NCBI GenBank assembly: GCA_036558905.1
Contig: DATBER010000167.1
Coordinates: 1 to 14,086, forward strand
From: DASXRA01 sp036558905
GTDB taxonomy: Bacteria > Actinomycetota > Actinomycetes > Mycobacteriales > Jatrophihabitantaceae
Direction of reading: 5' to 3'
DNA length: 14,086 bases
Below, piece by piece: positions 1 through 6,959 of this stretch. Both the position numbers and the translations under genes were made by a program. Numbering within the stretch: the stretch's first letter is position 1; every line of letters starts with the position of its first letter. A model generated the notes under the pieces. The model saw only the letters and a list, made by a program, of their open reading frames with translations, searched no databases and was not told the origin of the DNA.

Positions 1-4
1 GTCC

Positions 5-448
5 GTGCCGGGCGATCTGGTCGACTCCGCCGAGGGGCCGGCCGGCGCCCCCGCGGAGGCAGTTCCCGCGGAGGCGGTGTCCGATGCCGCGGTGTCAGGC
101 ACCGGGGTGGAGTCGGTGCCGAATGTCGAGTCCGGCGTCGAGTCGGGCGTCGAGTCCGGCGTCGAGTCGGGCGTCGAGTCCGGCGTCGAGTCCGGCGTCG
201 AGTCCGGCGTCGAGTCCGGCGTCGAGTCCGGCGTCGAGTCCGGCGTCGAGTCCGGGGTTGAGCAGCCCGCGCCGGTGCGTACGCCGCTGGCCGAGGACGC
301 CGCGGTCGAGGAGCGGGTGCGATATCACGTCGCCGGGCTGGACGGCATCGAGCGCCGGCCGTTGGCCGAGCACGCTCAGCGCTACGACGAGGTGCACGCC
401 GAGCTGCAGGCGGCGCTGACCGAGATCGACGGCGAGAGCGGCGGCTGA
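5..448 (+). CDS. Small conserved actinobacterial protein with GVES repeats, 5' end uncertain
   Basis: This is a 147-residue reading frame that stays open to the window edge, so the GTG at 5 may not be the true start and no ribosome binding site can be judged. It has three parts. Residues 1-40 are rich in Ala, Val and Pro with a doubled PAEAV. Residues 41-87 are VES, ten GVES tetrapeptides and a final GVEQ. Residues 104-144 form a conserved charged block containing GLDGIERRPLAEH and a helical tail. The last block resembles the short protein found just upstream of tlyA in mycobacteria (Rv1693 position), which is much smaller, so the acidic repeat arm is an addition. No enzymatic motif, signal peptide or membrane segment is visible. 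The stop lies 3 bases before tlyA, so the two are probably co-transcribed. The function is unknown; the repeat arm is presumably disordered and acidic. Confidence 0.75.
   Translation: MPGDLVDSAEGPAGAPAEAVPAEAVSDAAVSGTGVESVPNVESGVESGVESGVESGVESGVESGVESGVESGVESGVESGVESGVEQPAPVRTPLAEDAAVEERVRYHVAGLDGIERRPLAEHAQRYDEVHAELQAALTEIDGESGG
125..256 (+). repeat. 12-bp tandem repeat, 11 units (GVES-coding minisatellite)
   Basis: The unit is GTCGAGTCSGGC, repeated eleven times without a break in period. A twelfth decayed copy (GTTGAG) starts at 257. Units 2 and 4 carry TCG for serine and the other nine carry TCC. The first four units therefore alternate like a 24-bp pair, while units 5-11 are homogeneous apart from a final GGG. 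Because the period is a multiple of three, copy-number change would lengthen or shorten the protein without a frameshift. It also keeps the other frames across the repeat free of stop codons. Confidence 0.95.
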
Positions 449-451
449 ACC

Positions 452-1258
452 GTGGCCCGTCGGCTGCGCCTGGACAGCGAGCTCGTGCGGCGCGGCATGG
501 TCCGCTCGCGCGAGCAGGCGGCCACGCTGATTGCCGACGGGCGGATCGAGGTGCGCGGTATCCGGGCCAGCAAGCCGGCCACCGGCGTCGACCCGGACAC
601 GCCGTTGCGCATCCTCGACACGGAGGGCGAGGAGTACGCGTCGCGGGGCGGGCACAAACTGGCCGGTGCGCTGGACACGTTCAGGGGGGTGAGCGTCGAG
701 GGTCGGCGGTGCCTGGACGCGGGTGCCTCGACCGGCGGGTTCACCGATGTGCTGCTGCGCCGGGGCGCGAAGCAGGTGGTGGCGGTCGACGTCGGATACG
801 GCCAGCTGGCCTGGCCGCTGCGCAGCGACGAGCGGGTGACCGTGCTGGACCGGACGAACGTGCGCACCCTCACTCCTGACGACATCGGCGGACCGGCCGA
901 AGTAACGGTGGCGGACCTCTCGTTCATCTCGCTCGGCATCGTCCTGCCGGCGCTCATCGCCTGCACGGTCGACGACGGCCACCTGGTGCCGATGGTCAAG
1001 CCGCAGTTCGAGGTGGGACGCGAGCGGCTGGGCAGTGGCGGAGTCGTGCGCGACCCCAAGCTGCGGGCGGACGCCGTGGTCGAGGTCGCCCGGCAGGCGG
1101 CCGCGCTGGGCTGGGGCACCGCGGGCGTCGCGCGCAGCCCGCTGCCCGGGCCGTCGGGCAATGTCGAGTTCTTCTTGTGGCTGCAACGGGCGTCGCTGCG
1201 CAATGATCGGTTGGTGGACGAGACGGGGATCCGAGCCGTGGTGGAGGCGCAGCCGTGA
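452..1258 (+). CDS. tlyA: TlyA family rRNA 2'-O-methyltransferase
   Basis: TlyA methylates the 2'-O of cytidines in 16S and 23S rRNA using S-adenosylmethionine; in mycobacteria its loss gives capreomycin resistance. The protein is 268 residues, the same length as the M. tuberculosis enzyme. An N-terminal S4 RNA-binding domain covers about residues 1-60. An FtsJ-type Rossmann methyltransferase domain follows, with SAM motif LDAGASTGGF at 88-97 and VADLSF at 153-158. The proposed catalytic set is present as K69, D155, K183 and E239. The interdomain tetrapeptide, RAWV in M. tuberculosis, reads EEYA here (60-63). The GTG start is chosen because MARRLRLDSELVRRG matches the family N terminus. It begins 3 bases after the upstream stop and its own stop overlaps nadK by 4 bases (GTGA), which implies translational coupling. 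Confidence 0.96.
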   Translation: MARRLRLDSELVRRGMVRSREQAATLIADGRIEVRGIRASKPATGVDPDTPLRILDTEGEEYASRGGHKLAGALDTFRGVSVEGRRCLDAGASTGGFTDVLLRRGAKQVVAVDVGYGQLAWPLRSDERVTVLDRTNVRTLTPDDIGGPAEVTVADLSFISLGIVLPALIACTVDDGHLVPMVKPQFEVGRERLGSGGVVRDPKLRADAVVEVARQAAALGWGTAGVARSPLPGPSGNVEFFLWLQRASLRNDRLVDETGIRAVVEAQP

Positions 1259-2178
1259 GGTCGGCGCTGATCATCGCTCACACGGTCCGCTACGAGATCA
1301 CCTGCCTGGCGGCCGATGCCGCCCAGCAGTTGCGGGCCGCCGGGTTCGAGGTGCGGATGCTCGCCAGCGAGGCGGCCGAGTGTCGCTGCGACAACGAGGC
1401 GACAGTCGTCCCGGACGAAGGGGCGGCCGAGGGCGCGGAGATCGTGCTGGTCTTCGGCGGCGACGGCACGTTCCTCCGGGCGTCGGAGTACGCGCGGCCG
1501 GCCGGCGTGCCGATGCTGGGCGTGAACCTCGGCCACGTCGGGTTCCTGGCTGAGGCCGAGCCGGACGCGTTGTCGGCGACGATCAAGACGGTCGTCGATC
1601 GGCGGTACGAGGTCGAGGAGCGCACGACGGTCGACGTCGAGGTCTTCCATCAGGGCGAGGTCATCGCGCGGTCGTGGGCGTTGAACGAGGCGTCGGTCGA
1701 GAAGAGCACCCGTGAGCGCATCCTCGAGCTCGCCGTCGCGGTCGACGGCCGCCCGCTGCTGCGGTTCGGCTGCGACGGCGTGCTCTGCGCCACCCCGACC
1801 GGGTCGACGGCCTACGCCTACTCGGTGGGCGGCCCGATCGTGTGGCCGACCGTCGACGCGTTGCTGGTGGTGCCGAACGCCGCGCACGCGCTGTTCGCTC
1901 GGCCGATCGTCGTCTCGCCGGACTCGGTGGTCGACGTCGACCTGCTGCGTGACGATCACCCCGGCGTGCTGGCCTGCGACGGCAAGCGATCCATCGAGAT
2001 CCCGCCGAAGGGCAGCGTGCGCGTGCGCGGTGGCGCCCTGCCGGTGCGCATCGCCCGCATCCACGACTGGAGTTTCGGCGAGCGGCTGGTGACCAAGTTC
2101 CAGCTGCCGGTCCGCAGCTTCCGCGACGGCGACGGCGAAGCCCCAGGCGCCCCGGGACAGGGCAACGACCCGCGATGA
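1255..2178 (+). CDS. nadK: NAD kinase (ATP/polyphosphate-dependent)
   Basis: This cytosolic enzyme phosphorylates NAD at the 2'-hydroxyl of its adenosine ribose to make NADP, the entry point of the NADPH pool. The 307-residue protein has the expected motifs in order: GGDGT at 68-72 in the nucleotide-binding domain, NLGHVGFLAE at 91-100, NEAS at 144-147, and GCDGVLCATPTGSTAYAYS at 172-190. The last is the glycine-rich, Asp-containing NAD site of the C-terminal domain. Length and motif spacing match actinobacterial enzymes (ppnK). The last 20 or so residues are Gly/Pro/Asp-rich and look unstructured. The GTG start overlaps the tlyA stop by 4 bases and gives the normal N-terminal strand ALIIAHT. 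The recN start follows 13 bases after the stop. Co-transcription of tlyA-nadK-recN is conserved in relatives. Confidence 0.96.
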   Translation: MRSALIIAHTVRYEITCLAADAAQQLRAAGFEVRMLASEAAECRCDNEATVVPDEGAAEGAEIVLVFGGDGTFLRASEYARPAGVPMLGVNLGHVGFLAEAEPDALSATIKTVVDRRYEVEERTTVDVEVFHQGEVIARSWALNEASVEKSTRERILELAVAVDGRPLLRFGCDGVLCATPTGSTAYAYSVGGPIVWPTVDALLVVPNAAHALFARPIVVSPDSVVDVDLLRDDHPGVLACDGKRSIEIPPKGSVRVRGGALPVRIARIHDWSFGERLVTKFQLPVRSFRDGDGEAPGAPGQGNDPR

Positions 2179-2191
2179 GCCGGGAGGACTA

Positions 2192-3940
2192 GTGCTGGAA
2201 GAGCTCCGCATCCGCGGCCTCGGCGTCATCGATGACGCGACGCTGCCGCTCGGCGAAGGGCTGACCGTCGTCACCGGCGAGACCGGGGCCGGCAAGACAA
2301 TGGTCGTGACCGGGCTGTTGCTGCTGTTCGGCGGCCGGGCCGACTCGGCCCAGGTGCGCACCGGCGTCGATTCGGCCAGCGTCGACGGCCGGCTGCACGT
2401 CGCGGCCGGGTCGGCGGCGGTCGAGCGGGTGACCGAGGCCGGCGGGGAACTCGACGACGACGGCACGTTGGTGCTCCGGCGCTCGGTCAACGCGAGCGGT
2501 CGGTCGCGCGCGCACGTCGGTGGAGCGGCCGCTCCGGTCGGGGTGCTCGGCGCGCTGGCCGATCGGCTGGTGGCCGTGCACGGGCAGTCCGACCAGCAGC
2601 GGTTGACCCGTCCGCTCGAACAGCGCGGCGCGCTCGATCGCTACGCCGGCGTCGACCTGTCCGAGTACGCCGACGCGTTCGCCCGCTGGCGCGACACCGC
2701 CGCCCGGCTGGCCGACCGCACGGCCCGCGCCCGCGAGATGCAGCGCGAGGCCGACCTGCTGGCGCACGGCATCGCCGAGATCGAGGCAGCTGACCCGCAG
2801 CCCGGCGAGGACACCGAGCTGGCGGCGCTGGCGACTCGGCTGGCCCACGCCGACGCGCTGCGGCTGGCCGCCCGAACCGCTCACGACGCGTTGCTGGGCG
2901 ACCCCGACGACCCGGCCACCGACGCGGCCGACGTCAGCAGCCTGGTCGGCGTGGCCGCGCGGGCGCTGAGCCAGCAGTCCGGCGACGACGCCGAGCTGGA
3001 GGCGCTGGGCACCCGGCTCACCGATCTGTCCGCGCTCGTCACGGATCTGGGCGCCGAGCTCGCGGCGTACGGCGAGCGGCTGGACGCCGACCCGGAGCGA
3101 CTGGCCCAGGCGGAGGAGCGCCGGGCCGTGCTGACCGGGCTCACCCGCAAGTACGGCGACGACCTGGCAGCGGTGCTCGACTGGGCCGAGAGCGCCCGCA
3201 AGCAACTCGCCGAGCTGGACGTGTCCGACGAGGCGCTGGCCGCGCTGGCCGCCGAACGTGATGCCGCAGCCGCCCGAGCCGCCGCCCTGGCCGAGCGCAT
3301 CTCGGCCCAGCGCGGCGAGGCGGCCGGTCGGCTGAGCAAGGCGATCACCGGTGAGCTGGCCGGGCTGGCCATGCCGAACGCCGAGATCACCGTCGACGTG
3401 CGTCGCCGGACAGCCACGGCCGGATCGCCGAGCCTGACCATCGACGGGGTCGAGGCCGGGGCCACCGCCGACGGCGTGGACGACGTCGAACTGCTGCTGC
3501 GCCCCCACCCGGACGCTCCGGCCCTGCCGGTGCAGCGCGGCGCGTCGGGCGGCGAGCTGTCCCGGGTTATGCTGGCGATCGAGGTGTGCCTGGCCGGCAC
3601 CGACCCCGTCCCGACCATGGTGTTCGACGAGGTGGACGCCGGCGTGGGCGGGCGGGCCGCGATCGAGGTCGGACGGCGGCTGGCCCGGCTGGCCCGCGAT
3701 CACCAGGTGCTGGTGGTCACTCACCTGCCCCAGGTGGCCGCCTACGCCGACCGGCACATCGTCGTGGACAAGCCGCCGGCCAAGAGCACGGGCGGCGTGA
3801 CCCGCAGCGACGTGCACGTGGTGAACGGCGAGCAGCGGGTGGCCGAGCTGGCCCGCATGCTCGCCGGCCGCGATTCGGACACGGCCCGCGACCACGCGGC
3901 CGAGCTGCTCGCCACGGCGGCGGCCGACACAGCCACCTGA
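2192..3940 (+). CDS. recN: DNA repair protein RecN (SMC-like ATPase)
   Basis: RecN is a cytosolic SMC-family ATPase that binds DNA ends and promotes recombinational double-strand break repair. The 582-residue protein has an N-terminal ATPase half with Walker A GETGAGKT at 29-36 and the RecN block VHGQSDQQRL near 129-138. Alanine- and charge-rich helical arms, predicted coiled coil, fill about 160-370. The C-terminal half carries ABC signature SGGELS at 452-457, Walker B VFDEVD at 477-482, and the H-loop His at 511 in VVTHLPQVA. It is slightly longer than E. coli RecN (about 550 residues). The GTG start is supported by GGGAGG at 2182-2187 and the usual MLEELRIRGLGVID opening. I saw no actinobacterial SOS box in the 13-base gap before it, so any damage control must act at a promoter outside the window. 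A hairpin spans its stop codon. Confidence 0.96.
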   Translation: MLEELRIRGLGVIDDATLPLGEGLTVVTGETGAGKTMVVTGLLLLFGGRADSAQVRTGVDSASVDGRLHVAAGSAAVERVTEAGGELDDDGTLVLRRSVNASGRSRAHVGGAAAPVGVLGALADRLVAVHGQSDQQRLTRPLEQRGALDRYAGVDLSEYADAFARWRDTAARLADRTARAREMQREADLLAHGIAEIEAADPQPGEDTELAALATRLAHADALRLAARTAHDALLGDPDDPATDAADVSSLVGVAARALSQQSGDDAELEALGTRLTDLSALVTDLGAELAAYGERLDADPERLAQAEERRAVLTGLTRKYGDDLAAVLDWAESARKQLAELDVSDEALAALAAERDAAAARAAALAERISAQRGEAAGRLSKAITGELAGLAMPNAEITVDVRRRTATAGSPSLTIDGVEAGATADGVDDVELLLRPHPDAPALPVQRGASGGELSRVMLAIEVCLAGTDPVPTMVFDEVDAGVGGRAAIEVGRRLARLARDHQVLVVTHLPQVAAYADRHIVVDKPPAKSTGGVTRSDVHVVNGEQRVAELARMLAGRDSDTARDHAAELLATAAADTAT

Positions 3941-3976
3941 TCGCCCCCCGCGTGGCGGATGCGCGGGCGATCGGGT
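3935..3976 (+). terminator. Hairpin across the recN stop codon, terminator-like
   Basis: The left arm ACCTGATCGCCC (3935-3946) pairs with GGGCGATCGGGT (3965-3976): 12 base pairs with one G-U. After a three-base CCC bulge, GCG (3950-3952) pairs with CGC (3962-3964), leaving a short loop. The recN stop TGA (3938-3940) lies in the left arm. No U-tract follows, which is common for actinobacterial terminators. It most likely ends or thins transcription after recN, with steA starting 23 bases later. A role in protecting the mRNA 3' end is also possible. Confidence 0.5.
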
Positions 3977-3998
3977 ACCGGTGGCACCATAGGTAGCC

Positions 3999-5177
3999 AT
4001 GAAGCTCGCGACCCTGCGCCGTACGCGCGCCGGCAATCCGGCCGGAGTGACGGGCGTCGCGCGGCTGGACCGGCGCACCAAGCGGCTGGTCGGCCGGCTC
4101 AATCCCGGCGACATCGCGATCATCGACCACGTCGACCTCGACCGGGTAGCTGCCGAGTCGCTCGTCGCGGCCCGGGTGGCCGGAGTGGTCAACGCCCAGC
4201 CCAGCATTTCCGGGCGCTACCCCAACCTCGGCCCCGACCTGCTGGTGGCCAGCGGAATCCCGCTGCTGGACAACGTCGGCAACCAGGTGTTCGCCGCGGT
4301 CAAGGAGGGCACCCGGGTTCGGCTCGACGGCGACACCCTCTACGTCGGCGAGCAGCCGGTCGCGACAGGCAGCGAGCAGGACGTCGGCTCGGTCTCGGCC
4401 CAGATGACCGAGGCGAAGGCCGGGCTGTCCACCCAACTCGAGGCATTCGCCGCCAACACCATGGAGTACATGAAGCGCGAGCGCGCGCTGCTGCTCGACG
4501 GCGTGGGCGTGCCCGAGGTCCGCACCAAGTTCGAGAACCGTCACGTACTGGTCGTAGTTCGCGGCTACGACTACAAGGAGGACCTGGCCGCGCTGCGGCA
4601 CTACATCCGCGAGTACAAGCCGTTGCTGGTCGGTGTCGACGGTGGGGCCGACGCGCTGCAAGAGGCGGGCTACAAGCCGCACGTGATCGTCGGCGACATG
4701 GACTCGGTCAGCGACGAGGTGCTGTGCAGCGGGGCCGAAGTCGTCGTGCACGCCTATCCCGACGGCCGGGCGCCCGGACTGGCCCGCGTCCAGGACCTCG
4801 GCATCGACGCCGTCACCTTCCCGGCACTCGGCACCAGCGAGGACATCGCCATGCTGCTGGCCGACGAGAAGGGCGCGTCCTTGATCGTGGCGGTCGGCAC
4901 GCACGCCACGCTGGTCGAGTTCCTCGACAAGGGGCGCGGCGGCATGGCCTCGACCTTCCTGACCCGGCTGCGCCTGGGCGGGAAGCTGGTCGACGCCAAA
5001 GGGGTGAGCCGGCTGTACCGCAGCCGGATCTCGTCGGCCGCCCTGCTGCTGCTCGTGCTGGCCGCATTCGTCGCCATCGGGGCCGCACTGGCCGTCTCGG
5101 AGGCCGGCCGCACCTACCTTGACCTGTTCTCCGACAAGTGGGATCGCTTCGTCGACTGGCTTCAGGACCTCTTCTGA
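3999..5177 (+). CDS. steA: SteA-like septum regulator (thiamine pyrophosphokinase-like fold, one TM)
   Basis: In Corynebacterium glutamicum, SteA acts with SteB at the division site to control the peptidoglycan hydrolase RipA and daughter-cell separation. This 392-residue protein has an N-terminal domain (about 1-120) with GVARLDRRTKRLVGRL and NPGDIAIIDHVDLD. A middle region follows, with a helical stretch near 131-163. A thiamine-pyrophosphokinase-like domain at about 180-330 contains GVDGGADAL at 212-220 and GDMDS at 232-236. A single hydrophobic helix at about 345-366 is followed by a short acidic and aromatic tail. The ATG at 3999 gives the family N terminus; only a weak AGGT precedes it. 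The TGATG junction with steB, a 1-base overlap, implies coupled expression of the two partners. Whether the kinase-like domain is catalytic cannot be told from sequence; it is usually regarded as a binding fold. Confidence 0.9.
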   Translation: MKLATLRRTRAGNPAGVTGVARLDRRTKRLVGRLNPGDIAIIDHVDLDRVAAESLVAARVAGVVNAQPSISGRYPNLGPDLLVASGIPLLDNVGNQVFAAVKEGTRVRLDGDTLYVGEQPVATGSEQDVGSVSAQMTEAKAGLSTQLEAFAANTMEYMKRERALLLDGVGVPEVRTKFENRHVLVVVRGYDYKEDLAALRHYIREYKPLLVGVDGGADALQEAGYKPHVIVGDMDSVSDEVLCSGAEVVVHAYPDGRAPGLARVQDLGIDAVTFPALGTSEDIAMLLADEKGASLIVAVGTHATLVEFLDKGRGGMASTFLTRLRLGGKLVDAKGVSRLYRSRISSAALLLLVLAAFVAIGAALAVSEAGRTYLDLFSDKWDRFVDWLQDLF

Positions 5178-6109
5178 TGATCTCCTTCCGGTATCACATC
5201 GTCTCGATCATCGCGGTCTTCCTGGCCCTGGCGCTGGGCATCGTGGTCGGCACAACCGCGCTGAACGGTCCAATCACCAAAGACCTTCGTCACCAAGTCG
5301 ACTCGTTGAAGAACGACCGGAACTCGCTCTCGGACCAGGTCAAGACGCTGCAGGGCCAGGTCGGTGACGGCCAGAAGTTCGCCGAACTGTACGGCGCCCA
5401 GGTGGTCAAGGGCAGCCTGCGCGAGTCGGACGCCTTGATCATCGGCCTGCCGGGTGCGTCGGGCAGCGTCAAGGACGGGCTGGCCAAGATGGTCACCGCC
5501 GCCGGAGGCAAGGTCACCGGTCGCATCCAGCTCAGCAGCGACTACGCCGACCCCAAGCAGGCCGGCGCCGTGTTCAAGTTCGCGACCGGCGGCGTGCAGC
5601 CCGCCGGCCTCACCTACCCGAACACCGACCAGGCCGGGGCCGTCGGCGGGGCGTTGCTCGCCTACGTGCTGCTCGGCAAGGGACTGCCGAGCGACCTGCA
5701 CCAGGTCATCGCCGGCTTCTCGCAGATGCACATGCTCGGAACCGACGGCAACGACAACATCACGCCGTCGACCAGCGTGCTGGTCGTGGCCTCCGGGTCG
5801 CTGCCGAAGGACGACGCGCGCGGGGAGACCGAGTTGGCGCTGATCACCCAACTGCAGAAGCAGGGCGCCCACGTCGTCGTGGCCGGCGACACCGCGGCGG
5901 CCACCGACAGCGGAGTGGTCGCGTTGGTGCGCGGGGACACGGCCGATCGCTCGACGGTGGCCACGGTCGACAACGCCGACACGACGCTCGGGCAGGTGTC
6001 GGCCACGCTGGCTCTCGCCGCCATCGGCAAGCCGGCTCCGGACACGGTCGTGGGCCACTACGGCACGGCCGGTGGGGCCAAGGCGCTCTTCCCGGCGCTT
6101 CCGAATTAG
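5177..6109 (+). CDS. steB: SteB/MctB family membrane-anchored protein (copper transporter MctB family)
   Basis: The protein is 310 residues, close to M. tuberculosis MctB (Rv1698, about 314). An N-terminal transmembrane anchor covers about residues 7-28, after the conserved opening MISFRYHIVSI. A coiled-coil segment follows at about 33-62 and then a Gly/Ala/Asp-rich extracytoplasmic domain. It is assigned to the MctB family by N terminus, length and position after steA. Two roles are reported for the family: limiting copper accumulation in mycobacteria, and partnering SteA in septal hydrolase control in corynebacteria. No cluster of metal-binding Cys, His or Met is obvious here, so the division role fits better. 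The ATG at 5177 overlaps the steA stop and has AGGA at 5164-5167. An in-frame GTG at 5138 would add 13 residues inside steA and is less likely. Confidence 0.88.
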   Translation: MISFRYHIVSIIAVFLALALGIVVGTTALNGPITKDLRHQVDSLKNDRNSLSDQVKTLQGQVGDGQKFAELYGAQVVKGSLRESDALIIGLPGASGSVKDGLAKMVTAAGGKVTGRIQLSSDYADPKQAGAVFKFATGGVQPAGLTYPNTDQAGAVGGALLAYVLLGKGLPSDLHQVIAGFSQMHMLGTDGNDNITPSTSVLVVASGSLPKDDARGETELALITQLQKQGAHVVVAGDTAAATDSGVVALVRGDTADRSTVATVDNADTTLGQVSATLALAAIGKPAPDTVVGHYGTAGGAKALFPALPN

Positions 6110-6116
6110 CCCGCCG

Positions 6117-6959
6117 GTGCCTGGACAGGGCGGGCGGCGGCTGGGGCCTGCCGCGCGGGCCGGGGTCGTGTCGGCCGTCGCTGCCGCGGCTGTGGCCCGG
6201 CTGGCTGACTCGCCTCGACTGGACAAGGTGGCCGGCTGGCGGCGCACGAACTACCGCGGCCGTGAGGTGTCGTTGGCCGGCGGGTCCGGCGCGGTGGCCG
6301 GGGCGCTGGCCGGGGCGTTGCTCGAACCGCCCGGGTACCGCGGCGCAGCCCTGCTGGCCGGCGGGGCCGCGGCGGTCGCCGGCGGCTACGACGACCTGCT
6401 GGCACCGCGGGCGGAATCCGCCGGCGACAAGGGATTCGCCGGCCACCTGGCCGCTATCCGGGCCGGGCGGGTCAGCGGCGGTGTGGTCAAGGTCGCGGTG
6501 ATCGGCGCAGCCGCTCTCGTCGCGGCCGGACGGCTCGCCAACCCGGGCGACGGGCTGGTAAATCGCGCGCTGCGCGCAGGCGTCATCGCCGGATCGGCCA
6601 ACCTGCTCAACCTGCTCGACCTGCGCCCGGGGCGGGCCGGCAAGGTCGCCGTGACGGTCGGGCTGCTCGGCGCGAACGGGCCGGCCGCCGGCATGTCCGC
6701 GGCCGGTGCCGGCGCGGCCGCCGGCATCCTGCCCGGCGACCTCGGCGAGCGCACGATGCTCGGCGACCTCGGCGCGAACACCTTGGGCGCGATGATCGGG
6801 GTGCGGCTCGCGGCCGGCTCCGTACCGGTGCGTATGGCAGCCCTGGCCGTCATCGGTTCCATCACGGCGATCAGCGAGCGGGTCAGCCTGAGCAAAGTCA
6901 TCGACAACACGCCGGCCCTGCGCCGGATCGACCAGCTGGGTCGAGCGCCGGCGCCGTGA
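6117..6959 (+). CDS. Polytopic MraY/WecA-like phosphoglycosyltransferase family protein, divergent
   Basis: This 280-residue, strongly hydrophobic Ala/Gly-rich protein has roughly seven or eight short membrane segments. It shows the skeleton of the polyprenyl-phosphate sugar-1-phosphate transferases (glycosyltransferase family 4 in Pfam: MraY, WecA, TagO): TNYRGREVSLAGG at 44-56, YDDL at 91-94, KGFAGHL at 105-111, NLLNLLDLRPGR at 162-173 and MLGDLGANTLGA at 214-225. Relative to MraY's NAVNLTDGLDGLA, the first Asp (D168) is kept but the second is replaced by Pro171. No His-rich uridine-binding loop is seen, and the protein is shorter than MraY (320-360). It may transfer a different sugar, or be an inactive relative. 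GTG 6117 is chosen because it follows the steB stop by 7 bases; the frame is open from 6072. The stop overlaps the flippase gene by 4 bases. Confidence 0.72.
   Translation: MPGQGGRRLGPAARAGVVSAVAAAAVARLADSPRLDKVAGWRRTNYRGREVSLAGGSGAVAGALAGALLEPPGYRGAALLAGGAAAVAGGYDDLLAPRAESAGDKGFAGHLAAIRAGRVSGGVVKVAVIGAAALVAAGRLANPGDGLVNRALRAGVIAGSANLLNLLDLRPGRAGKVAVTVGLLGANGPAAGMSAAGAGAAAGILPGDLGERTMLGDLGANTLGAMIGVRLAAGSVPVRMAALAVIGSITAISERVSLSKVIDNTPALRRIDQLGRAPAP

Noticed and set aside
125..262. CRISPR array or non-coding satellite
   Set aside because: The units are 12 bp, directly adjacent with no spacers, and lie in phase inside a coding frame.
84..419. Overlapping gene in a second frame across the repeat (SSPA repeats)
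   Set aside because: A 12-bp period automatically keeps all frames open; the flanks in this frame are Arg/Ser-rich and lack conserved sequence.
2160..2191. SOS (LexA) box controlling recN
   Set aside because: No CGAAC-x4-GTTCG type palindrome lies in or just before the 13-base gap.
95..4207. Long open frames on the minus strand (95-1186, 382-2490, 2189-4207)
   Set aside because: They lie opposite strong conserved genes, their translations are Arg/Ala/Gly-rich with no recognisable domain, and long antisense frames are expected at this GC content.
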